A stretch of 64,000 nucleotides of DNA from Pogonophryne albipinna (Eukaryota > Chordata > Actinopteri > Perciformes > Artedidraconidae), in the NCBI GenBank assembly GCA_028583405.1, contig CM053244.1, positions 3,818,793 to 3,882,792 on the forward strand, written 5' to 3'. The position numbers and the translations under genes are program-made. Positions 45,921 to 56,530 of this stretch are shown here, in pieces. The notes beneath the pieces were generated by a model. It was not told the origin of the DNA, did not search any database, and saw only the letters and a list, made by a program, of their open reading frames with translations. Each line of letters starts with the position of its first letter. The first letter of the stretch is position 1.

Positions 45921-46698
45921 CAGTGGTTTTCAAACTGTGGGGCGCGACCCCTGGTGGGTTGCGGAGGTACTGCAGGGGGGTCGCGGGAAGATTTTTTTGT
46001 GTTATTATTTTCTCCTTTTAGCTTTGTGAAGCACCTTGAGATGACGTTGTTTTTAAAGTGCACCTATATAAATCAAATGTATTATTATTCAATTGTAAAC
46101 AAACACTGCTCGAAAATATGTCATTGGTCAGAGAGCTGTGGGCATAATGCTGCCTTTTGCAACATCCTACTTGTGTGAGAGGCTTGTTCTGCTGTTGCTG
46201 CCATCAAAACGAAATACAGATCAAAGCTGAACATTGAGAATGAACTGAGAGTGGCAGTCTCAAAACAGCAGCCCCGCTTTGAGAAGATCTGCAAGGGAAA
46301 GCAAGCACACGCAAGTCACTGATGAGCTATGTGTGGAATAGGAATGGTAAAGTGATGTGATCGTTTGCAACCTGCAGTAGAAATAGTAGTTCATTAATAT
46401 ATTTTCCTTAAAGACATTAGAATTTAAAAATCTACTACTCAGGGAAGAAGGCCAACCAGTTTTAATTAGGCCAAATTAATTCACAGTATCTATTACAAGC
46501 ACTTTTGTTCATGTGTAATCCATAATAAAATTATAGTTGGATCTTTATATCTTCTTATTATTAGCAGAGAAAATGTAATGTTTTTACAACAATATACAAT
46601 TAATCCTACCAATATAGATGGGAACCGGGTTGGGGGGGGTCCCGAAAATATTTCCAATACCCAAGGGGGTCCCGACTGAAAAAGTTTGGGAACCACTG
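45921..46698 (+). mobile_element. hAT element with transposase remnant, 778 bp
   Basis: Ends CAGTGGTTTTCAAACTGTGG and, inward from the right, CAGTGGTTCCCAAACTTTTTC, with a perfect 8-bp target duplication GACTAAAT at 45913-45920 and 46699-46706. The target site is itself part of the outer hAT-like element, which proves the nesting order. Confidence 0.95.
46147..46323 (+). pseudogene. hAT transposase C-terminal (dimerisation) remnant
   Basis: Two plus-strand frames together resemble the end of a Charlie/SCAND3-like hAT transposase. LPFATSYLCE reads near 46150-46180. After a one-base shift, AAIKTKYRSKLNIENELRVA continues to KQQPRFEKICKGKQAHASH and a stop at 46321. This is the C-terminal hATC region used for dimerisation. 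The catalytic core is deleted, so the element depends on a source elsewhere. The family assignment rests on this pattern; a host gene is unlikely because it lies within intact element termini. Confidence 0.7.
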
Positions 46699-46741
46699 GA
46701 CTAAATCAAAAACAGCTGCCAAATTTAACACTGCACCAGGA

Positions 46742-47626
46742 CCATTACATCCTCGAAACTTGCTGAAAAACACTTCTCAGTTTTAATGTGAAATCTGAAG
46801 GACAGCATTCAATACATCAAATGTTGCTATTAATCAGCATTCAAGTGCCATGTTTTCTGTTTCCAACATTCATCGCAATGAAACACGACTTGTTTATTGG
46901 TTTGAGGAGAATCCCGAAAAAGATGGATGTTCGTGTTAGAGTATGTTTAGCTTTATATTCCACATCAAACAATCCATATTTGAATATGCCCTTATGACTG
47001 ACATGTTTTGCATCTAAATCAATCCTTGAAATCCTAACTAGAACATGTAGCACAGACTCTGCTCCACTTTACTGCAGACACCATTTGTTGTCAGAGATGC
47101 TGGAAAGCTTTTAGAGACACAGTTAGTTGCTCCGGTGCTCCTCAGCTCCGAGATGCAATCTGTTCCCGTCAACACAGAGCGACAAGCTGTGATTTCAATA
47201 TCTGAATCTGTCGGGCTACTAATACCATATATAATTCATACAAACACAAATGATGTCTTTTTAATAGGCATCCCCTCGGTTCTTGTTTAACAGTTCACGA
47301 GAACACAATCTGGCACCACGGTGTGATCGGTAACTGATGCTTTTAGATGAATCATGGATGTGGTGTAGTAGCAAGCTGAGAGGGATTATTCATGATGTTT
47401 GGTGAGAGGGGAGCAGAGATAACAAGTTAGCCCCCCGAGGTGCCGTGGGTGTCATTCACTCACATGTGCTTGATGGATTGATACCTACTACTTAAATCTA
47501 ACTACCCACCCACAGTTTTTAATCATGTAATATCAGCTTTGATAACATTTATATAAAAAACCCTCAAGACAATTAAAGCATGCAAAGCAATTTTGAAGTT
47601 TAATTGCATTGTGTACCAATGAAAAA
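46742..47626. other. Non-coding stretch, possible conserved element
   Basis: No gene or element found. About 47040-47480 has balanced composition and no repeat character, like many fish conserved non-coding regions, but nothing direct supports that. Confidence 0.4.
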
Positions 47627-47948
47627 GTTATTATACACACATGCATTTCCAAACATTTGGACTACCTATGTTGCAAATGTATTATCTCTTCAATTTACAC
47701 ACGGCATCTATTGCACGTCTGTCCGTCCTGGGAGAGGGATCCCTCCTCTGTTGCTCTCCCTGAGGTTTCTCCCATGTTCCCTTTAAACTGTGGGTTTTCT
47801 CTGGAAGTGTTTCCTTGTACGATGTGAGGGTCTAAGGACAGAGGGTGTCGTATTGTCATACTGATATTCTGTACACACTGTGAAGACCACTGAGACAAAT
47901 GTAACATTTGTGATATTGGGCTATATAAATAAACATTGATTGATTGAT
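47627..47948 (+). mobile_element. L2 3' UTR fragment with (TTGA)n tail
   Basis: Plus-strand copy of the L2 3' end seen inverted at 11306-11650: ACACGGCATCTATTGCACGT, GAGAGGGATCCCTCCTCTGT, ATATTGGGCTATATAAATAA and a short TTGA tail. Heavily 5' truncated with no coding part. Confidence 0.88.
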
Positions 47949-48070
47949 ATTTTACGTACACTAACAGATTGGTACCAAACTTTATTCTAGCATCAATGCA
48001 CGTGTCTTTTACTAAGACGGGATTGTTTTCATTGGCCCTAAACGTAGCCAATGTTCACTTGACTATATAC

Positions 48071-49403
48071 TAGGGGTGTAACGGTTCACAGAAGTCACGG
48101 TTCACACCTCGGTTTGGGGGTCACGGTTCGGTATGGGTTCGGTAAAACAAGGAAAAGCAAAGTCCCAAATGCATAATTTTGTTGCTGTTATTTATTTTTA
48201 ACAGTAGTGCCAGTTTTGGTATGAAAATAAGGAACTCTAACATTTGGATCATTAACTGTATTACACAGTTAAAAACAAACCACAAACAGTAACACACACA
48301 CTCAGATGGCCATATTATTTATAATGGCTGATGTCAAACTAAAAGGTTTCATCAAGCTGAACAACTAAAAAGAATGTCTTGAACATATTAAAATAAATAA
48401 AACAAATAAAATCTGTACCTTTAGGAGCAATGTCTAACATGTGTAATATTGAAGATTATTATCATCTGATATTTGGGAAGTGTGTTACATTTGAAATGGC
48501 AGAAAGTCTTGTTGCAACTTCCAGATATTAAAAGAGGCCCCTTGAGTTTCTCTGGAAATTATCAATAGTAGCAGTTAAGTGAATACTGTTTAAACAATAC
48601 CTGTGTTTGTGTTTTCTATTGGTTTCTCTGTTTTATCCTTTCATAAATGTGAGGACTAAAACTTGCTCAAACATTCTGGGGTGCTTGGAGTGAACAGGTT
48701 TTATTGCTCTGTGGGGGAGGTATAGATGGCAGGGTGAGAGTTGGAAGAGAGTTCCTTCTGCTTAAGATCTCCAGTATGTCATGTTTCAGGGAAGTCAACA
48801 TATCTTGAATAGTATATGTGTGTGTTTAATTACTTTGTATTCATAATAAGCAGTCTGTGTAACCAGAAGCTGAAAATATGAGAGTATTAATATGTATTAT
48901 CTTTGTGAACAAAGGGATACAGCTCAGGCCTCTGGAATGTGCAGGAAAGTGTGTGTGTGTGGAAGTCTTTGCAGGAAAGTGAGATAACGGACGCCAGATA
49001 CATTTTATTACCATCTCAGAGACACTTGTTTATTATCCTGACTGGCTCGCGCTGATTCGCTAAGAAAAGTCATCTTTTACATCTTCCAATGAGAGACTGA
49101 CTCGGCTCCTCCGGTGATTTTTGGGTATAAAAGCTGGGTTTGAATTTAGTTCATTCTCTTTTTCCTCCTGCCGTCAAGATGAAAGGTTCTCCCGGCATTT
49201 GGACCAGAGCAGGGGGTCGGCCTACCCCTTGGAAAAGTGTATTTGTATTCTTACCGTTTATCATTAAAGCAGATTCTTGTTTAACCCCTATCCTGGTTGT
49301 TTTGGGTTTCCCTTCTTTTAAAGAAAACTCATATATGATCGGCGCGGAGCAGAGATATCTGCCACAACAGTAATTAACTTGTGAGTGTGTGAGGCCATTA
49401 TGC
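48071..49403. mobile_element. hAT-like terminus and LTR-like promoter region
   Basis: TAGGGGTGTAACGGTTCACA at 48071, with CACGGTTCGGTATGGGTTCG nearby, is a well-known fish hAT-type start. Later, GGGTATAAAAGCTGGG at about 49125 is a strong TATA box followed by TTCATTCTCTTTTTCC, and about 49140-49375 resembles an LTR R-U5 region ending CCACAACA. No target duplication could be paired, so the LTR is tentative. Confidence 0.4.
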
Positions 49404-49592
49404 CTAAATAAAGGTACTCAAGCTTTCCTCTATTTTCAAGTTGTTCTTCAAAAAGATGAGTTTGTCTACGTTGTCAGTAGTGAGGGCAGATCTGTTGGCG
49501 GTAACTATGTCACCTGCCGTCGAGGAAACCCTCTCGAAAGAAATTGCAAATAAAACATTATTGATCAACTGTTGATCACTTGGCCTGTACAC
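49404..49592 (-). pseudogene. hAT (Ac-like) transposase C-terminal remnant
   Basis: A 62-residue minus-strand frame with FERVSSTAGDIVTANRSALT near residues 19-38 and NVDKLIFLKNNLK near 41-53. It matches the S-x-R-x-F-S-x-A-G then LIFLKKNLK pattern of the Ac-type hAT dimerisation domain. It probably belongs to the element that starts at 48071. The rest of the transposase is missing or replaced. Confidence 0.7.
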
Positions 49593-50380
49593 ACATCAGG
49601 CGTGACAATGTGATTATCTCAACCCTTTCAGCCCAACTTAATTAGTTGCTACCTTTCAATTTGTAGCACATTTTTGTATTAAGGTACACATGTTATCAAT
49701 GTAGGTAATCTGTTAATCCTATATATAATGTAATTGCTTCCCTATTCAATTTAAGCAATGACACACATGGCAGCACTCACGTTTAGCTGCTTGTGGTAAC
49801 ATAGGCAGTTAGCAATACATCACGAATGCATAGATTAGCTAAGGTAACCAGATTCCTAGTTAAGCTGGTAGGAGCTAGCTAACTGCTATAAAGAGAATGT
49901 TGCTGATAAATGGCAATGTTTTCTTGGAGTTGGATCTTTTCATGTAAAATATTCCTGCCATGGATGTTTTTATAACTAGTCACTCCGAAGCACACTCTGG
50001 CACCAAATGGACCGTCGCAACATTTGGAGGGTTGTTGGAATGTACTGTTAAGATTATCAGAGCATCTCACTCACACTTAGAAGTTGAATATAACAAAACA
50101 ATACTTATATTTGTTTTTCAGGGTGATAACCTATACATCTTGTAATTATTATTATTTATTACATTTCCGGGTTGGATATGTACGTTTTATCTTATGTTCC
50201 GCTTTTTCCTAGTTATATTTGAAGCGCATTGGAAATGATGATGAAGATGATGATAATTGTGTACTTTAGTAGATCTACATGAAACTCCTTGGCTGATGTC
50301 GAACTGTGCTAGAATGAAAGCTAACCCTAAATCATTATTTTGACACCTGACTGTAAAAAACAGGTAACAAGCCACAGCAT
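49593..50380. other. Non-coding stretch, nothing recognised
   Basis: About 790 bp with no supported feature apart from a short GATGAT run near 50240. Confidence 0.45.
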
Positions 50381-50617
50381 TTAAAGGTCCCACGGCCATT
50401 TCTACTGATCATTGTTCCATTGTTGAGGTCTACTAGAATAGATGCACATTGTTCAATGTTCCAAACTCACATTGGTTCCTCATCCAGCATCTCTGTAAAG
50501 TCTGTGTCAAGCATGAAAACCACTCACCTTTCGGCGAAATTCGCCGTTTTGAATCCAAAATAGGTCGTTTGTGTGATTCATGTAGATCTGCAATAAAAAT
50601 ATTTTTGGGGTATGGGG
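50381..50617. mobile_element. Truncated TTAAAGGT MITE
   Basis: Starts TTAAAGGTCCCACGGCCATT and is the inverted counterpart of the right 150 bp or more of 28386-29159 (ACTGATCAT...TTCCATTGTTGAG, TAGAATAGATG). It is truncated where the composite element begins and may have inserted into or replaced its left end. Confidence 0.7.
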
Positions 50618-52310
50618 GGGTAATCTGCAGCCGCGAGCTGTTATGTGCCGTCATGACACGCATGGTGTTCTTTTTTTATATATTATAATGCAGCGCGAGC
50701 TGTGTGCTCGAGTCTTCCTGCCTGTCGGCTCTGCTGCTCCGCAATGATGGTCTAGCTTCAGCAGCCACATTACCTACGGGTGCGTATGTTAATATTAGCT
50801 GTGTGGTCCGGAGTCACTGTGGCACAGACTGGACCGCTGGTGAACAGCTGTTAGAACGGGCCGTTCAGGTGTTCAGAGCAGAGCTCCCTGTCGGAGTGGC
50901 AGAGCGTGATGTAAACTGAAAAGTGTTTCTGTCGCAATATTATCGTTGAGCTGGCTAATTAGCATACATTGTCACTATCTGCTAACGTTAGCTTTAGCCT
51001 TCGTTTTCTAATAGTTTCTAAACGGAGGTGGTATAAGTATAGATCTTGTACTTGAGTAAAAGTAGAAGCACTCAGATCTTGTACTTGATTAAAAGCAGAA
51101 GTACTCAGATCTTGTACTTGATTAAAAGCAGAAATACTCAGATCTTGTACTTGAGTAAAAGTAGAATACTCAGGTCTTATACTTGAGTAAAAGCAGAAAT
51201 ACTCAGATCTTGTACTAGAGTAAAAGTAGAAGTACTCAGATCTTGTACTTGATTAAAAGCAGAAATACTCAGATCTTGTACTTGATTAAAAGCAGAAGTA
51301 CTCAGATCTTGTACTGATTAAAAGCAGAAATACTCAGGTAAAAGTAGAAGTACTCAGTCTTGTACTTGAGTAACAGTAGAAATACTCAGATCTTGTACTT
51401 GATTAAAAGCAGAAATACTCAGATATTGTACTTGAGTAACAGTAGAAGTACTCAGATCTTGTACTTGAGTAAAAGTAGAAGTACCAAGAGTGTAGGAATA
51501 CTCTGTTACAGTAAAAGTCCTGCATTCAAAATGTTCCTCAAGTCAAAGTAGAAAAGTATTCTCATCAAAATATAGTGAAAGACAGTAAAAGTAGTCGTTG
51601 TGCAGATTGGTCCATTTCAGAATAATATATATGATATGTTTTATAATGATTGATCATGAAAGTGTTCTCAAAGCTGGTAAAGGTGCAGCTAGTTTGAATG
51701 ACTTTGTATACTGCAGGGTAGCTGGTGGATTTACTCCAGTGGAACTAAAGTCTGATTCAACACTTGATTATATTTCACATCATTCATCCACATCTGTGAA
51801 GTAACTAAAGGGATTAAATACATGCAGTGGAGTAGAAGTACAACATGTACCTCTGAACTGTAGAGGAGTAGAAGTACACCATGTACCTCTGAACTGTAGA
51901 GGAGAAGAAGAACAAAGTAGCAAAACATTGAAATACTTAAATAAAGTACAAGTATCTCAAAATTGTACCCACGTATAGTACTTGTTGAGTTTATGAACGT
52001 AGTTACTTTACACCAGTGGCTATACAGATAGAAAGACTAAGCCTTGCACAGAGGCATGAAAATACATTTTCAAAATGCTCAACAGTGCTGCCAGAATTAT
52101 AAACTGACTGCTACACAATTAAAATAAATGCTTTTATATATTTCTATTAGATGCGACTCTTCGGCGTTTCTGTTATTACCTGCTGCTTTAGTTGTTTAGA
52201 CTGCTAACATCCTGTTATTCCTCATTTTAAAGCCGATATCCCGTGAGGTCGGGGGCTCGGATACTTTTCACCTTTTTCATACCTGATGAGTTTGCCTCCC
52301 TGATAATACT
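50618..52310. mobile_element. Second copy of the composite 43.28-44.63 kb element
   Basis: Matches 43285-44630 along its length: GCGAGCTGTTATGTGCCGTC, GTGTGCTCGAGTCTTCCTGC, GAACAGCTGTTAGAACGGGC, and the nested CAGAGGTGG-type element including its right flank GTGGCTATACAG. The nested insertion is at the same site, so both copies descend from one composite. Both outer termini are missing here. The minisatellite is much longer than in the first copy. Confidence 0.82.
51038..51482. repeat. 33-bp minisatellite, about 14 units
   Basis: Units of about 33 bp read CTTGTACTTGAGTAAAAGTA then GAAGTACTCAGAT, with variants TTGATTAAAAGCAGAA. Spacing varies slightly and some units are shortened. The equivalent site in the other composite copy (43713-43855) has about four units. 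Confidence 0.88.
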
Positions 52311-52319
52311 TGGTAAGGA

Positions 52320-52594
52320 GGCCATAATATTTTTGACTCATGGCTGAAGTTAAGTTTCTCCAGCTCTCCCCAGGTTGGCAAAAAGCATCAGATTGATGCT
52401 TTAAAATATGGAATATTCAAAATTGTCTTCCGGGGGAGCATGCCCCCGGACCCCCCTAGAGGGATAATATCCTTCTCACCTTTTTCACCCCTGACCCGTT
52501 TTCATGCCTGATGTGTATTCACTCTCTGTCCTACACGGCTTGTTGGAGCTCCTGCCCCCCCAGTAGCTCGCGATCGACGTGTTGGAGACCCCTG
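52320..52594. mobile_element. DNA-transposon remnants, two families
   Basis: 52385-52475 shares CAGATTGATGCTTT and GGAGCATGCCCCCGGACCCC with 23440-23555. 52562-52594 ends GATCGACGTGTTGGAGACC followed by CCTG, a known fish hAT terminus read outward. Neither has its other end. Confidence 0.5.
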
Positions 52595-52805
52595 CCCTAA
52601 GCACTTCTCAAAATAAATGCTCACCTTGGTCTGTATCTACTTCACGTTTCAATAGGCAGCTGTTTACTGCCTCAAAGTGGTAGACTAGGTGATTGCAATG
52701 TTAATATGATTTGTGTGAATCTCTGTATATTGGCTGTTTTGTATGACCGACGTGGGCTGTGCTTTTCATTTTTCCTGAACGTTTGCTTTGCTGTTTTTTC
52801 TCCAG

Positions 52806-52926
52806 CTGTTGCAGAATCTTCAGTACACTGATGAGATGACCGTCCTTTGGGTCCATAACGGCAGCCAAATGATTCCTCCCATCCTATGGGACGAGAAGGC
52901 CTACATCAGGCGCGGCCTCAGACGAC
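52806..52926 (+). CDS. Internal coding exon of an unrecognised gene
   Basis: A pyrimidine-rich CTGTTTTTTCTCCAG acceptor precedes 121 nt that are open throughout and end at a GTAAGC donor (GACGAC|GTAAGC at 52927). Translated from the first base it begins LLQNLQYTDEMTVLWVHNGS and continues QMIPPILWDEKAYIRRGLRR, 40 codons plus one base (phase 1 at the donor). The balanced composition with Trp, Tyr and His, good splice sites at both ends and absence of repeat similarity make it the best host coding segment in the window. An alternative acceptor nine bases in (GCAG) would drop three codons. I cannot name the protein. Neighbouring exons are not visible, so introns are long. A MITE lies about 60 bp downstream. 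Confidence 0.65.
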
Positions 52927-52984
52927 GTAAGCCATGAATCCATCATCGGATGTGACCTACATGATTACAACTGTTACAACCAAA

Positions 52985-53238
52985 CGTAACGGCTCCGCAG
53001 ACATTACGTCACTATACCGAAATACGTCACTGTACCCAAGAAGGAAACTATGGAAAAAGAGAAATCTCCAACGAGGCATTCTGGGGCAGCACAGACAGAT
53101 CTTCTCTGTGTTAGAGTTTTACTCGCTACAGGGTGTACTTTGAGGGTTTGAGACTCTGCAGACCATTCACATGCAGAAAAACCTTCATAACACAAGGGGA
53201 CGGGTAATAACCAGAAAAGCATGTCATGGGACCTTTAA
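52985..53238. mobile_element. Truncated TTAAAGGT MITE near the exon
   Basis: The right end ATGTCATGGGACCTTTAA and the body (CTCCAACGAGGC, GTTAGAGTTTTACTCGCTAC, AGGGTGTACTTTGAGGGTTT) are the inverse of the left half of 28386-29159. The left end is missing. It sits in the intron just after the exon at 52806-52926. Confidence 0.75.
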
Positions 53239-54116
53239 AGTTTGCTCAAAAGACTCATTTGGGAATGTACAGTATTTACTTTTTAAGGCTACCTGAGCAT
53301 TTTAAATACTTCCTTTGATAAGTCGGACCAAGAGACAAAGGAACTAATGAGCAATTGCAGCAGCATAATGCGCCGTCCTACCTGCAGCTGTTTTAACTGG
53401 AACAGACTAGAGACAGGAGGTTATATCAGAGATAAACAACGCTTTACACCCACACTCGCTTAAAGGTACAGAAAATGTTGACTCGGAAACACACACACAT
53501 AAAATGCACAGTGCAAATGCATAAATGGGCTCAAACATATGAATAACTTAAACAGTTTTTCCCACTCAAAACCACACTCCTGCACATTGTCTCTCCCCGC
53601 TGAGTTATAATGTATTCACACTTTTATGTATGCGTACAGCACTTGTGGAGGCTATTTTTATATAACATTAGAAAGACTGATTCTTATACATTATAAGCTT
53701 ATTGTGATCATTTATGTGGCTGTGACTTTGGAATAAATAGACGTCTTTAGCCTGTAGAGCAGCAAGGTCAGGTGCAGACACTGGGAGAATCCAAAGAGTC
53801 ATAAAGAAACAGGACATCGCTCCGGCCTTGAGCTTTGGGTGAGCTCCACTAGGAAGCAGCCTTATGAAGATTCCACTTTTTCTGTAGAAACGTTGGCGAA
53901 AACAAGGGAGGGACTTCCACAGGCCGGCCGAATGCTGATTGGAGGATCGTGTTGCCAAGAGACTGAGTCTGCGCACCAACCAAAGAGAACCAAGTCTACA
54001 CCGCGGTATCTCTTCAGCTAGTCTTGACCAATCATAAATGTACGGGCAACGCCCTGTGTGATAAAATCTATTGTCGCACGAGGTTCGAGGCTCTTTCCGG
54101 AAAAAGACTGACAGAT
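53239..54116. other. Non-coding stretch, nothing recognised
   Basis: About 880 bp between the MITE and an L2 insertion. A 152-residue minus-strand open frame lies at about 53668-54126, but it has no recognisable family and no splice or start context, so I do not call a gene. Confidence 0.4.
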
Positions 54117-54704
54117 TATCAATCAATGTTTATTTGTATAGCCCAATATCACAAATGTTACATTTGTCTCAGTGGACTTCACAGTTTGTACAAAATATCA
54201 GTATGACAATACGACACCCTCTGTCCTTAGACCCTCACATCGTACAAGGAAAAACTTCCGGAGAAAACCCACAGTTTAAAGGGAACATGGGAGAAACCTC
54301 AGGGAGAGCAACAGAGGAGGGATCCCTCTCCCAGGACGGACAGACGTGCAATAGATGCCGTGTGTAAATTGAAAAGATAATACATTTGCAACATAGGTAG
54401 TCCAAATGTTTGGAAATTCATGTGTGTATAATAGGAAGATGAATCCAAGAGGATATCCATCCAGGACCTATGATCCAGGACCACAGCCACGACTCAAGAT
54501 CCAGGGCTCGCGATGCAGGACCGCAGGATCATCCATGACTCCGGATCCCGTCGTATATCGACACCAAAAAGAAAGAGATTTGGGGAAGCTGGGTTAATCG
54601 GAACATGAGAGTACACAGGTATAGACAGAGAGAAGGAAGAAGTAAGATGTCCCCCGACAAACTAAGCCTATATCAGCAAAACTAGGGGCTGAATCTAATC
54701 AGCC

Positions 54705-55199
54705 CTAACTATAAGCTTTATCAAAAAGGAAGGTCTTAAGCGCACTCTTAAAAACGGATAGGGTGTCTGCCGCCCGAACACAAACTGGAAGCTGATTCCA
54801 CAAATGTGGAGCTTGATAAAAGGCTCTGGCTCCCATTGTACTTTTAGAGACTCTAGGAACAACCAACAACCCTGCATTCTTGGAACGCAATGCCCTAGTA
54901 GGACAGTTGGGTATAATGAGTTCTTTAAGGTAAGATGGCGCCTGCCCATTAAGGGCTTTGTAGGCGAGAAGAAGAATTTTAAATTCTATCCTGTGTTCTA
55001 TAGGGAGCCAGTGTAAGGCAGCCAGAACAGGAGTAATGTGGTCCCTTTTCCTAACTCTGGTTAGTACACGAGCTGCAGCATTTTGAATCAGCTGAAGCGA
55101 CTTGACTGACTTCTTGGTACACCCTGATAAAGAGTTACAATAATCCAGCCTAGAAGTAACAAATGCATGGACTAGTTTCTCTGCATCGTTTTGAGGCAA
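54705..55199 (-). pseudogene. L2 RT C-terminal fragment
   Basis: 164 residues corresponding to the last part of the 372-residue frame at 11932-13050: [33 protein letters not shown] and the normal stop. A few small deletions relative to copy 1 keep the frame open (single residues missing near SLSGC and AFYQ). It lacks all catalytic motifs because the upstream part is gone. Confidence 0.8.
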
Positions 55200-55213
55200 G
55201 ATATGCCTGATTT

Positions 55214-56433
55214 ACAACATTACAAATATTCGCCTCAATTCAACCTGGAACCTCTCTCATTCAATAATAGGCCTACAATACAAAGTGTGTGTGTGTTCGT
55301 TGGAGCTATGTGCAACTCAAGGCATATGCTCGAACGGGAGCTGCCTGGACGCTGCAATCATGTTGAACTATCCGTGCTGAGTGTGCTGACTTCTCGTACA
55401 ATGTCCCACTGTCTGGCTTCCTGCATAAAGTCAAGTGCTCGGCGCAGTTGTCGGCGAAATGTCGCTCCTCATATCCGTTAGCGCAGCTAGCTAGCACCAG
55501 ATGCTAACAACAACAATACACGTAAGGTCTCTCTCTCGCGCCACACAGACACACACTCTCCCGGTCCTCCCGATGGCCTGTCGGTGAGTGTGGAAGTGTG
55601 GTCTGCCGCAAGCAGGCAGCAGGAGCGGGGCTGTCAGCATCAGCTTGTAGATGGTATTTTAAACTCGATGCTCTCTGAAACTACGGGGCGGCCGAGGAAA
55701 AAAATACACATGCGTTAAAATAATTAGTGGCGTTAACGCGTTATTAACGCGTTAACTTGACAGCCCTAGTTTAAATATTTAACGCATGTGCAGAATGGCC
55801 CGCCCCATACATCCCACCAGTGGCAGCGCCAGGGTATGGCTGGGGTAGGCTACACCCATACCAAGAAATGGCTTAGCCCCACCATGAAAAATGATGTTAA
55901 AGTAAGCAAAATAAAGTCTGCCAACTCGCACCGAGAATTGCACAGACAGCAGTTAGTAAGATTGATTTCAGGAGCCACTTGTCTGGAAATACCGAAGACT
56001 AGAAACGGTTTTGAAAACTTTTGTCACGTAGTGATCGTCTTCTCAATAGAACATCTTTGATAATGTCTTCTGGCCAATCAGAATCAAGATAACGGTGTGG
56101 TGTTGTTGCAGGAAGTCCTGACGGAGAATACTTTTGCTGTAGTACATCTCTATATACATCGACAGGGGTGCACATAACTGGTACGCAGGTTATGTGCGTA
56201 ATCTGAAATGCGTACCGTCACTTGTGTCACAAAGCGCATTTGCGTACCGACGTACTTGTGAAGCTTTTCCAGAAGGCGGTTAGATCACCGGACGACAGAG
56301 TCGGTCTCCGTGTGCACAGACAGGGCTGCTGTTAACGTCGGTCTGTACAACGGAACTGTGCCAAAACTACGCCAACCGGCATTTTTTAAGCTGTGATTAA
56401 TCTGATTAAAAATTGTAATCGTTTGACAGCCCT
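55214..56433. mobile_element. Inserted DNA with several hAT-like ends
   Basis: 55740-55770 ends in GTTAACTTGACAGCCCTAG, preceded by the near-palindromic TTAACGCGTTATTAACGCG. 56400-56433 ends in CGTTTGACAGCCCTAG, preceded by GATTAATCTGATTAAAAATTG. Both are right ends of known fish hAT-type families sharing the CTAGGGCTGTCAA terminus. 55818 starts CAGTGGCAGCGCCAGGG and 56165 CAGGGGTGCACATAACTGG, other hAT-type starts. None can be paired into a complete element, so this is a mosaic of truncated pieces. Confidence 0.55.
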
Positions 56434-56530
56434 AGTTATTATGTGTGACACCTCTATTAGGTTTTACCTTAAGTTGTCCTTGGGCAGACACACACACCGC
56501 TAATATTGGGTATTTTATTGGTTCGGATTC

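Larger units (their letters stand above)
40670..46733. mobile_element. hAT-like element carrying many nested insertions
   Basis: The left end CAGTGTTCATTTCGTCAAC at 40670 and right end ...TTAACACTG at 46733 share the CAGTGTT terminus. They are flanked by CGCCAGGA (40662-40669) and CACCAGGA (46734-46741), an 8-bp duplication with one mismatch. Family-like sequence (CGTCAAC...ATGACGAAAA; GACTAAAACTAGACTAAAAC) survives only at about 40670-41060, 45790-45920 and 46699-46733. The rest is later insertions listed separately. The original element was probably 0.6-0.7 kb. Confidence 0.75.

Noticed and set aside
48648..49370. A complete solo LTR with the TATA box at 49125
   Set aside because: Several possible TG starts and CA ends were tried by eye and none gave a matching target duplication.
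53668..54126. A 152-codon minus-strand open frame
   Set aside because: Composition is not protein-like, it runs into an L2 tail, and there is no splice or start context.
55740..56434. One complete hAT element between the two GACAGCCCTAG ends
   Set aside because: Both ends are right-hand ends in the same orientation and belong to different families, so they cannot bound one element.
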